DNA from: Bradyrhizobium canariense
GTDB taxonomy: Bacteria; Pseudomonadota; Alphaproteobacteria; Rhizobiales; Xanthobacteraceae
Assembly (NCBI RefSeq): GCF_018130465.1
Contig: NZ_JAFCKJ010000005.1
Coordinates: 124,001 to 188,000, forward strand
Direction: 5' to 3'
Length of the DNA: 64,000 bases
Position numbers and translations under genes: made by a program. This document shows positions 57,939 through 64,000 of this stretch, one piece after another (position 1 is the first letter of the stretch; the number at the start of each line of letters is the position of its first letter). The notes beneath the pieces are model-generated. The model saw nothing but the letters and a program-made list of their open reading frames with translations. It was not told the DNA's origin and searched no databases.

Positions 57939-59354
57939 TTGAGGGTCTTGTTCGTTACAACGGAGATGGACGACTTCGTCCGCGTTGGCGGACTCGGAGC
58001 CGTTTCTGCTGCACTCCCCCGAGCCCTTCGTCCTTTCGCCGACATCCGGGTCATGTTGCCCGGCTATCGCGACATCATCGAACAACTCACGCATATTCAG
58101 ATCGTTGGCCGCTGTCCGGCGTTCGCGGAGATGCCGGCCTGCTCGCTCGGCCGGGCCGCGACCAAGGACGGCCTGCCGGTCTATGTGCTGCTGTGCTCGC
58201 AACTCTACGACCGGCCCGGCAACCCCTACGGCGACGAGGCCGGGCGCGACTGGCCCGACAACGACATCCGTTTCGCGCGCTTTGCCTCGGCAGCCGCTGA
58301 GCTGGCCATGGGCACGCTGGACAAGGATTGGGCAGCAGACCTGATCCATGCCAACGACTGGCAGGCTTCGCTCGTGCCGGCCTACCTCGCCTGGCGCGGC
58401 TCCAAGCTGCCGTCGATCCTGACCATTCACAACCTCGCCTATCAGGGCCTCTTCCCGAAGGACTCGCTGCGGCGGATCGGCGCACCGGAGAGCTCCTTCC
58501 ACATTGACGGCGTCGAGTTCTACGACCAGCTCTCCTTCCTCAAGGCCGGGCTGGTCTACGCCTCGCATCTCACCACCGTCAGCGGCACCTACGCGCGGGA
58601 GATCACCACGGATGAATTCGGCTGCGGTCTCGAAGGCCTGCTTCGAGTCCGCTCGGACGCGGCCGAGCTCACCGGCATCCTCAACGGCATCGACGAGAGC
58701 TGGGACCCGCGTTCCTGCGCCCAGCTTGCCCAGCAGTTCGGCGCCGGCGACTGGATCGGCAAGAAGGCCAATGCGGACTATGTGCGCAAGCAGTTCGGGC
58801 TTGCGGTGTCGCGCGGCCCGATGTTCGGCATCGTCGCCCGGCTCGTGCACCAGAAGGGCATCGACCTCGTGCTGGCGGCGGCCGACGAGATCGTCGATGC
58901 CGGCGGGCAGATCGTGGTCACCGGCTCCGGCGAGCCGGCGCTCGAGCAGGCGCTGATCGACGCGCATCGCCGGCGGCCTGACGCGATCGGGGTCGTGATC
59001 GGCTTCAACGACGCCCAGGCGCGCCGCATCTTCGCCGGCAGCGATTTCACATTGATGCCGTCACGCTTCGAGCCCTGCGGGCTCAGCCAGATGTACGCCC
59101 AGCGCTTCGGCTCGCTGCCGATCGGCCACCAGACCGGTGGCCTCGCCGAGACCATCACCGACGGCGAAACCGGCTTCCTGTTCTCAAAACCTTCGCACGA
59201 ATCCTTCCTCGGCGGCGTCCGCCGGGCGTTCTCCGCCTTCATGGCGCAGGACCAGCTCGACACCATGCGTCGCAGCGCGATGGGACGGTCGTTCTCCTGG
59301 AGCATCTCGGCCGGCACCTACAACGCGCTTTACCGGAAGCTGGCGGCGGTGTGA
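57939..59354 (+). CDS. glgA: Glycogen/starch synthase-like GT5 glycosyltransferase with altered nucleotide-sugar motif
   Basis: 471 residues. GT-B fold glycosyltransferase that would elongate alpha-1,4-glucan from ADP-glucose. Start is a TTG at 57939 with GAGGG upstream, giving RVLFVTTEM, the usual opening. The conserved KxGGL loop reads VRVGGLGAV: Lys is replaced by Arg at the position that contacts ADP-glucose. Other GlgA marks are intact: HANDWQASLVPAYL, LTIHNLAYQGLF, ILNGIDESWDP, RLVHQKGIDL, LMPSRFEPCGLSQMYAQRFG (about 373-392) and TGGLAETI. No glgB, glgC or glgP gene is adjacent. Activity may be reduced or altered. Confidence 0.85.
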   Translation: MRVLFVTTEMDDFVRVGGLGAVSAALPRALRPFADIRVMLPGYRDIIEQLTHIQIVGRCPAFAEMPACSLGRAATKDGLPVYVLLCSQLYDRPGNPYGDEAGRDWPDNDIRFARFASAAAELAMGTLDKDWAADLIHANDWQASLVPAYLAWRGSKLPSILTIHNLAYQGLFPKDSLRRIGAPESSFHIDGVEFYDQLSFLKAGLVYASHLTTVSGTYAREITTDEFGCGLEGLLRVRSDAAELTGILNGIDESWDPRSCAQLAQQFGAGDWIGKKANADYVRKQFGLAVSRGPMFGIVARLVHQKGIDLVLAAADEIVDAGGQIVVTGSGEPALEQALIDAHRRRPDAIGVVIGFNDAQARRIFAGSDFTLMPSRFEPCGLSQMYAQRFGSLPIGHQTGGLAETITDGETGFLFSKPSHESFLGGVRRAFSAFMAQDQLDTMRRSAMGRSFSWSISAGTYNALYRKLAAV

Positions 59355-59408
59355 GGCGCGGCGACGGCGTTTCCTCGCACTCCGACATTGCGAGCGCCAC
59401 GCTATCTC

Positions 59409-59543
59409 CCGTCACCCTGAGGTGGCCGCTTCTTCAGCGGCCCTCGAAGGGCGACGGCCCGGCTGCAGCAGCGGGGCCGTGCATCCTTCGAGGCTCCCTT
59501 GCGATGCAATCGCATCGCAAGGGAGCACCTCATCAGGATGACG
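59409..59543. repeat. Palindromic intergenic repeat CGTCACCCTGAGGTG family
   Basis: Outer arms CCGTCACCCTGAGGTG (from 59409) and CACCTCATCAGGATGACGG (to 59543), with a perfect inner hairpin of 14-bp arms (59494-59507 and 59512-59525, loop AATC). Lies between the convergent glgA and MpaB-type genes and may end both. Confidence 0.8.
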
Positions 59544-60513
59544 GGGTTATGGGCGGAGCACTTCGCTCCTTCCCGCCCTGATCCATTTGCGACCGTCCGA
59601 TCCAAGCCCTGTTGAGGCATCGGGTCATCCAGTCCGGTTGCGGCTCGCCGCGCATCCGCGCTTGCGCTTCCTGGTAGGGACCGACATAGCGCAACCGATC
59701 CGGCAGTTTCGGATAGACGCGCCGTATCCATCGGAGCGCGTTGTCGGCTGACCTGGCGTCGCGCTCGTCGAGCTCGAGACCAAAACCAGCGCGCAAAGGC
59801 TCCGGCAGCAGGCTGGTCGTGAGTGAGCGATACCATCGCGGTGTCCGCAACCACGGACGGGCGCCGCCAAAAATCTGTCTCGCAATCTCGCGCGCGGCCG
59901 GACTGACGGTCAGCGTGTCCGACTGCGTCATTGCCGCGGTGTAGGCCGCAAAGCCCGACCAGTCCGCAGGCAGATCATGCGCCGTCAATCCGAACAAGGC
60001 GCCGAACACCCGGCTCTCGGTCCAGTAGCGTTCGCGTTCCTCCGCCGAGAGCGGCGGCAAAACCAGATCATGCGCCATCAGCGCGGTCTCGACCAGCGTG
60101 GCGTGAACCCAGCGCAGCGACGGGATGTCGTTGGCACAGTAGCGCGAGCCGGCCGTGAACGGGCCGACGGTCTCGGGCATCTCGCCGACGATCATGCTGT
60201 GGCGCCGGTGCAATTGCCGCGACGACAACAGCGCGCGGTCGAGCGAGCCGAACACCATGGCAAAGACGATGTCGAAGGTGCGGTGAAATCGTCCGATCGG
60301 ATCGGCGAAGGTCCGCGAATGCTCGGCGATGGCGGCAGCGACCCAGGGATGCGCCAGCTGCAGCAACAGCGCACGACCGGCACCGAGAAAGATGACGGCC
60401 TCCCGGTCGATCTGCCAGGTCACCGTGTCAGGACCGAACACGCCGGCAACCGGTCCCGCCGCGTTGCCGCGGACGATATCGAGGGCAGATTCAAGATCGT
60501 TCTCAACGACCAA
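59533..60513 (-). CDS. MpaB/DUF2236-family oxygenase-like protein, start uncertain
   Basis: About 326 residues if it begins at the TTG 60511-60513 (CGAGG lies 7 nt upstream); no ATG fits, and longer frames would overlap the patatin gene. The body holds the DUF2236 pattern: GPDTVTWQIDREAVIFLGAGRALLLQLAHPWVAAAIAEHS, FHRTFDIVFAMVFGSLD, LRWVHATLVETALMAHDLVLPPLSAEERERYW and a helical tail LPDRLRYVGPYQEAQAR. These have the conserved His residues of a haem-type or metal-dependent fold (latex-clearing protein/MpaB group). Its role is unknown. It lies 91 bp after the patatin gene on the same strand. Confidence 0.75.
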   Translation of the reverse strand: MVVENDLESALDIVRGNAAGPVAGVFGPDTVTWQIDREAVIFLGAGRALLLQLAHPWVAAAIAEHSRTFADPIGRFHRTFDIVFAMVFGSLDRALLSSRQLHRRHSMIVGEMPETVGPFTAGSRYCANDIPSLRWVHATLVETALMAHDLVLPPLSAEERERYWTESRVFGALFGLTAHDLPADWSGFAAYTAAMTQSDTLTVSPAAREIARQIFGGARPWLRTPRWYRSLTTSLLPEPLRAGFGLELDERDARSADNALRWIRRVYPKLPDRLRYVGPYQEAQARMRGEPQPDWMTRCLNRAWIGRSQMDQGGKERSAPPITPSS

Positions 60514-60604
60514 TTGCAAGCCTCGCGATGAAGACGCGGCCAGAATAACCCGGACGGCGCCCTCGTGAAATCGTCGCCGCGCGAAACAATCACCGACAAC
60601 GCCC

Positions 60605-61753
60605 TCACTCCGCCGCAATCGGCATCTCGTCCATATGCTCGTGCAAGACCACACCGGCGAGCGGATCAAATTCGCCGATCCACGGTTTTCGCGCGAGCAT
60701 AGACCTCGTGTGAGCATAGCCAGCATGCCAGCGCCGCGTGATCCCCGACGGGCTGAAGTCGATATCCTTGGTATGGGTCTCGCGATCGAGCTGCGGCGCC
60801 AGCAGCCGCACGACGTGCATACGGGTCGGACAGCCGTAGCTCATCAGCTCCCTCACCGCGGCATCGCTGCGCTCGCTCTCAGGCAGTCGTTCCGCAAGCT
60901 GGTTGATGACATGGCGCAGGCGATGGGCCTGCTGCTGGCGTTCGATCTGGCTCGCGATCCGACTCGAATACATCACATCCTTGTGCCGGTTCAGCACCTC
61001 CGCCATCGTGGTCGGCTCGGCGCCGACGGGATTCCACAGATGCACGGAGAAGATCAGCGAATTCTTGCGCGGATTGTCGTCGAACACCGCTTCCGTCGGC
61101 GTATTCGAGAGGATGCCCCCGTCCCAATAGAGTTCGCCATCGATCCGCACTGCCGGGAATGCCGGCGGCAACGCGCCCGAAGCCATGACATGCTTCACCG
61201 TCAGCTCACCGTCGCGGCTGTCGAAATAACGCATCTGGCTGGTGCCGACATGAGCCGCACCGACCGTCAGCCGCGGCGCGCAGCGATTGGCCAGATCGAA
61301 ATCGACCAGCTCGCGCAGCGTCTCCTCCAGAGGTGCAGTGGAATAGAATCCGGCGTGATCGGCGCCGAGCGGATAGGAATCGCCGGCATGCGCCGGCGGA
61401 TTGGGCCGGAAGAAGCCTGGAATGCCGTGGGTCACGGCCGACCAATAGGCCAGCTTCTCGTTGAAGCCGGGAAATGCAGTGCCCCAGTGCCAGACTGGCT
61501 TCTGCTCCATCCGCTTCCAGAACTCTCTCAGGCGCGCAAGCCGATGCTCCGGCGCGTTACCCGCAATGAGGCTCGCATTGATGGCGCCGATCGAGGTGCC
61601 GATGATCCAGTCCGGCTCGATGGCGGCCTCATGCAGCGCCTGGTAGACTCCGGCCTGGTACGAGCCGAGCGCGCCGCCGCCCTGAAGCACGAGCACGACC
61701 TGACCCGGCAGGTCCATGCTCTTTCGTCGTCCGTTTTCCTGCATGCCGTTCAT
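60605..61753 (-). CDS. Patatin-like phospholipase/esterase
   Basis: 382 residues. Catalytic dyad serine hydrolase: oxyanion motif GGGALG (25-30), nucleophile Ser54 in GTSIG (52-56) and the Asp of YWDGGILSN near 213. DSRDGELTVKHVMASGALPPAFPAVRIDG is the usual patatin segment. No signal peptide, so it is probably cytoplasmic or peripheral. It hydrolyses acyl esters of lipids; related rhizobial genes are linked to poly-hydroxybutyrate or membrane turnover. The start is ATG 61751-61753; Met4 and Met13 are alternatives. The MpaB-type gene follows. Confidence 0.9.
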   Translation of the reverse strand: MNGMQENGRRKSMDLPGQVVLVLQGGGALGSYQAGVYQALHEAAIEPDWIIGTSIGAINASLIAGNAPEHRLARLREFWKRMEQKPVWHWGTAFPGFNEKLAYWSAVTHGIPGFFRPNPPAHAGDSYPLGADHAGFYSTAPLEETLRELVDFDLANRCAPRLTVGAAHVGTSQMRYFDSRDGELTVKHVMASGALPPAFPAVRIDGELYWDGGILSNTPTEAVFDDNPRKNSLIFSVHLWNPVGAEPTTMAEVLNRHKDVMYSSRIASQIERQQQAHRLRHVINQLAERLPESERSDAAVRELMSYGCPTRMHVVRLLAPQLDRETHTKDIDFSPSGITRRWHAGYAHTRSMLARKPWIGEFDPLAGVVLHEHMDEMPIAAE

Positions 61754-61953
61754 GTCTCGCTCCCCTCGAGCCGATGGTTATCATTCGCCAGGCGTATGGC
61801 TATTGTTACGTCCTGCCCTTCTCGGCGATTTGTCGGGCCTTTTGGAAATGCCGGCTGGCTTCCGAAACCATACGCACGCGCTATTGCGGCGAGGATATCA
61901 TTCCCGGCGCCGATCGGTTAGATTTCCGGCCGATCCTGCTGGGGAGCCGATCC

Positions 61954-62841
61954 ATGGAAATGCACCAGGTCCGCTATTTCCTCGCGGTGGCGCAGCTCTT
62001 GAACTTCACGCGTGCCGCGGAGGAATGCAACGTGACGCAGCCTTCGCTGACGCGCGCGATCAAGCAGCTCGAGGCCGAGCTCGGCGGCGATCTGTTTCGC
62101 CGCGAACGGCCCGCAGCGCAATTGACCGAGCTTGGCCAGCGCATGCATCCGCTGCTGAAGCAGTGTTTTGACGCGGCCATCGGCGCACGCTCGCTCGCGT
62201 CCTCGTTCCGAAGCGGGGAGATCGGAGCGCTCCGCATCGCACTGACGCATTCGATCGACCTGTCGCTGCTCATTCCTCATCTCAACCAGATCAGGCGGCA
62301 GTTTAACCGGCTCGAATTTCGCTTCCTGCGCGGGACGAGCCGCGAGGTCGGCGAATTCCTGAAGAAAGGCGAGGCCGAGCTCGGCATCGCTGCCGAGATC
62401 GACGAGGCCTGGGATCGGATCGACGTCTGGCCGCTGTTCACCGAGAGCTTCGAGCTAGTCGTCAGCGACGGACACCGGCTGGCAGGCCGCAGCAGCATCG
62501 GATTGGACGATTTGCGCGCAGAGCAGCTGCTGAGCCGGGCATTCTGTGAGCATTCCGCCCGTATCTCTGCGAGCCTGCGCGAGCACGGTATCGATGTCGA
62601 ACATAGCCACGAAGTTTCGAACGAGCACGACCTGATCGAGCTGGTCGAAGCCGACATCGGCGTCGCCATGGTGCCGCACACCTCGCCTGTGCCGGAGAGG
62701 CTGACGCGCACTGCCGTCGCCGGGCTGGACGCCCGTCGCACCGTCAGCCTTTACGGGGTGGCCGGCCGGCAACGCACGGCAGTGGCCAATGCCGTGATGA
62801 GCATGCTGCGCGGTGCGGATTGGCGCCAGATTGCGGGGTAG
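61954..62841 (+). CDS. LysR family transcriptional regulator
   Basis: 295 residues from ATG 61954, with GGGGAG upstream; an extended frame of 60 codons before it has no ribosome site. HTH 1-60: MEMHQVRYFLAVAQLLNFTRAAEECNVTQPSLTRAIKQLE, of the CynR/AlkR-like type. Effector domain from about 90 with LRIALTHSIDLSLLIPHLNQIR. Divergent from the patatin gene, 200 bp apart, which could be its target. The convergent peroxiredoxin gene is 21 bp from its end. Confidence 0.9.
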   Translation: MEMHQVRYFLAVAQLLNFTRAAEECNVTQPSLTRAIKQLEAELGGDLFRRERPAAQLTELGQRMHPLLKQCFDAAIGARSLASSFRSGEIGALRIALTHSIDLSLLIPHLNQIRRQFNRLEFRFLRGTSREVGEFLKKGEAELGIAAEIDEAWDRIDVWPLFTESFELVVSDGHRLAGRSSIGLDDLRAEQLLSRAFCEHSARISASLREHGIDVEHSHEVSNEHDLIELVEADIGVAMVPHTSPVPERLTRTAVAGLDARRTVSLYGVAGRQRTAVANAVMSMLRGADWRQIAG

Positions 62842-62862
62842 CGGCAACGCTCGCTGCTTACC

Positions 62863-63579
62863 TTAGGACTCCCTGCTCGCGCCTTCCAACGCCTCGAGCA
62901 GATCGTCGATTTCCATGCGCTTGCGGAAGTCCGGATCGACGAAGCGGGCTTTCACGAGACCGTCGCTACCGACGACGAACACGGCCGGGATCGGCAGCAT
63001 CCAGCCATCATTGCCGTGGAATTTCGCCATGTCCTGGTAGGACAACAGGCGCTGGATCTCGGCGCCAAGCCAGATCGCGAGATTGAGCGACAGCGCATAG
63101 CCATTGTCGAGATCGGTCAGGATCGGAAAGGGCGCGCCTGATTCGGCCTTGAGCTGCCTAGTATACTCCTGCGTCTCCGGCATGATCGCAACGATCTGCG
63201 CCCCCATGGCTCTGACGCGATCGAGCGTCTGGACCACGGCGCGGACATTGAGCCGGCAATAGGGGCACCAATGGCCGCGGAAGAACATCACCGCGACCGG
63301 GCCGCTCTCTAGCAGAGAGGACAGCGCGACAAGACGCCCGCTGTCGTCCGGCAGCATGAACGGCGGCATCGCGTCCCCAGGATGCGGCGCGGTCTCGCCG
63401 CCGCCGTTCCCGCCCAATCGCGCCACCAGACGATCGACCGCCTCGCCATAGGCCGGGAAGACATCGCGACTGGCATCGGCGTAGGCGCGGAGCTGTTCGT
63501 TCAGCGTGCCGTCCATGTCGCGGCAGCGCTGGAAAGCAAGCCTGAGCTGTTCGGCGTCGGCTGGCGAGAGAGACGTCAT
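62863..63579 (-). CDS. Peroxiredoxin-like (AhpC/TSA family) protein
   Basis: 238 residues from ATG 63577-63579, which has GGAG 8 nt upstream; a Met five codons earlier is less likely. A thioredoxin-fold domain from about 65 with RGHWCPYCRLNVRAVV, a CxxC pair (Cys105 and Cys108) where the peroxidatic Cys of the AhpC-like family sits, and ILTDLDNGYALSLNLAIWLG. A helical N-terminal region of about 60 residues precedes it. Likely reduces hydroperoxides or acts as a disulfide oxidoreductase. Cytoplasmic. Isolated, convergent with the LysR gene. Confidence 0.87.
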   Translation of the reverse strand: MTSLSPADAEQLRLAFQRCRDMDGTLNEQLRAYADASRDVFPAYGEAVDRLVARLGGNGGGETAPHPGDAMPPFMLPDDSGRLVALSSLLESGPVAVMFFRGHWCPYCRLNVRAVVQTLDRVRAMGAQIVAIMPETQEYTRQLKAESGAPFPILTDLDNGYALSLNLAIWLGAEIQRLLSYQDMAKFHGNDGWMLPIPAVFVVGSDGLVKARFVDPDFRKRMEIDDLLEALEGASRES

Positions 63580-63661
63580 CTTCGGCTCCGGCATTCGTGA
63601 GGCGGATATTAGTTTCCCGGTTCGGCCGCCCGCAAGGGGCGGCCGCGATGCCAGGACCAGT

Positions 63662-63946
63662 TCAGTTCACGTAGAAATTGCCCGTCGGGTCCAGCCGCCC
63701 GGAGGTGGAATACAGCGATCCGTTGTCCATGAAGAAGACAGTATTGTCGGGCACCTTCTTGGCGCTCTTCATCATGGCCTCGTGGTTCTTCTCGGCCGGA
63801 GCCATGGCCATCGCCGACATCTTGCCGGGTCCACCATACATGTAGGCCATGCCGGCCTTGAAGTCCCATGTGGCCTCCGAGAAGGCCGATGTGGCGATGA
63901 CGGCGAATGCAGCGGTGGCAATCAAGGTCTTGGACAATTTCGTCAT
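63662..63946 (-). CDS. Small exported protein of unknown function
   Basis: 94 residues from ATG 63944-63946 with GGAGGAG just upstream. Signal peptide KLSKTLIATAAFAVIATSAFS-E, cleaved near residue 22. The mature part is Met- and Lys-rich (YMYGGPGKMSAMAMAPAEKNHEAMMKSAKKVP), which suggests a secreted or surface protein, possibly metal- or polyanion-binding. C-terminal SGRLDPTGNFYVN. No family recognised. Methionine content is high (about 11 of 72 mature residues). Confidence 0.75.
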   Translation of the reverse strand: MTKLSKTLIATAAFAVIATSAFSEATWDFKAGMAYMYGGPGKMSAMAMAPAEKNHEAMMKSAKKVPDNTVFFMDNGSLYSTSGRLDPTGNFYVN

Positions 63947-64000
63947 GAGACGCTCCTCCGGATTGATGTGAACGCCCGCCAATCGGGCGCCTTGCCATCG

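Noticed and set aside
1-64000. tRNA, rRNA, integrase, transposase, plasmid or phage genes
   Set aside because: I looked for tRNA-like cloverleaf sequences, attachment-site repeats and transposase motifs and found none that I could support.

Overview
The window is a GC-rich stretch of an alphaproteobacterial chromosome. Gene content and layout point to Bradyrhizobium or a close relative: the nrtABC / narK-bjgb-flp-nasC nitrate-assimilation cluster is arranged as in Bradyrhizobium japonicum/diazoefficiens. Intergenic palindromic repeats, DUF1236 proteins, many LysR regulators and two TRAP transporters fit the same group. I see no rRNA, tRNA, CRISPR array, transposase or phage gene. The window reads as ordinary core/metabolic chromosome.

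Layout. 1-4829: a sugar-acid uptake and dehydration operon (IlvD/Edd dehydratase, TRAP DctP-DctQ-DctM, left end cut by the window) divergent from its GntR regulator, with a perfect inverted pair of 12-bp operator-like sites between them. 4870-9656: two exported small proteins flanking an FNR/FixK-type box, an AI-2E family membrane protein with a long soluble tail, and an MFS transporter. 9695-13185: uronate dehydrogenase divergent from an SMP-30 lactonase, then an aldehyde dehydrogenase. 13469-16427: an AceE/transketolase-like ThDP enzyme divergent from an Lrp-type regulator. 16524-21663: PPK2, a zinc alcohol dehydrogenase, an EamA exporter, an aldo/keto reductase and a second SMP-30 protein.

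21919-34508: the nitrate block. On the minus strand run nrtA-nrtB-nrtC and narK-bjgb-flp-nasC. Divergent on the plus strand are a formate/nitrite-family channel and a PP2C phosphatase/protein kinase fusion. Three sigma-54-type promoters (nrtA, narK, FNT channel) each have their -24 GG exactly 105 nt from a TTGTGCGNCGCACAA dyad; the nrtA and FNT promoters share one dyad placed symmetrically between them. This is the strongest regulatory signal in the window. No nitrite reductase or nasST genes are present, so the pathway must be completed elsewhere.

34531-42569: two NmrA-like proteins with a LysR regulator, an intradiol dioxygenase, a serine hydrolase and a second TRAP operon. 42901-47397: small exported/membrane proteins with divergent EcfG-like stress promoters, a HisKA_2/HWE-type sensor kinase, a mandelate-racemase-superfamily enzyme and CcdA. 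47604-53865: a small hypothetical protein, a LysR-XRE overlapping pair, an L,D-transpeptidase, an enoyl-CoA hydratase, LysR and an ABM-domain protein. 54085-64000: a decarboxylating dehydrogenase, a zinc alcohol dehydrogenase, a CaiB/BaiF CoA transferase, a glycogen-synthase-like enzyme with an altered KxGGL motif, an MpaB-type oxygenase-like protein, a patatin lipase, LysR, a peroxiredoxin and a small exported protein.

Nine long palindromic or hairpin repeats sit between genes, mostly at operon ends. Start codons were moved downstream of the longest open frame wherever a Shine-Dalgarno sequence, signal peptide or family start argued for it.
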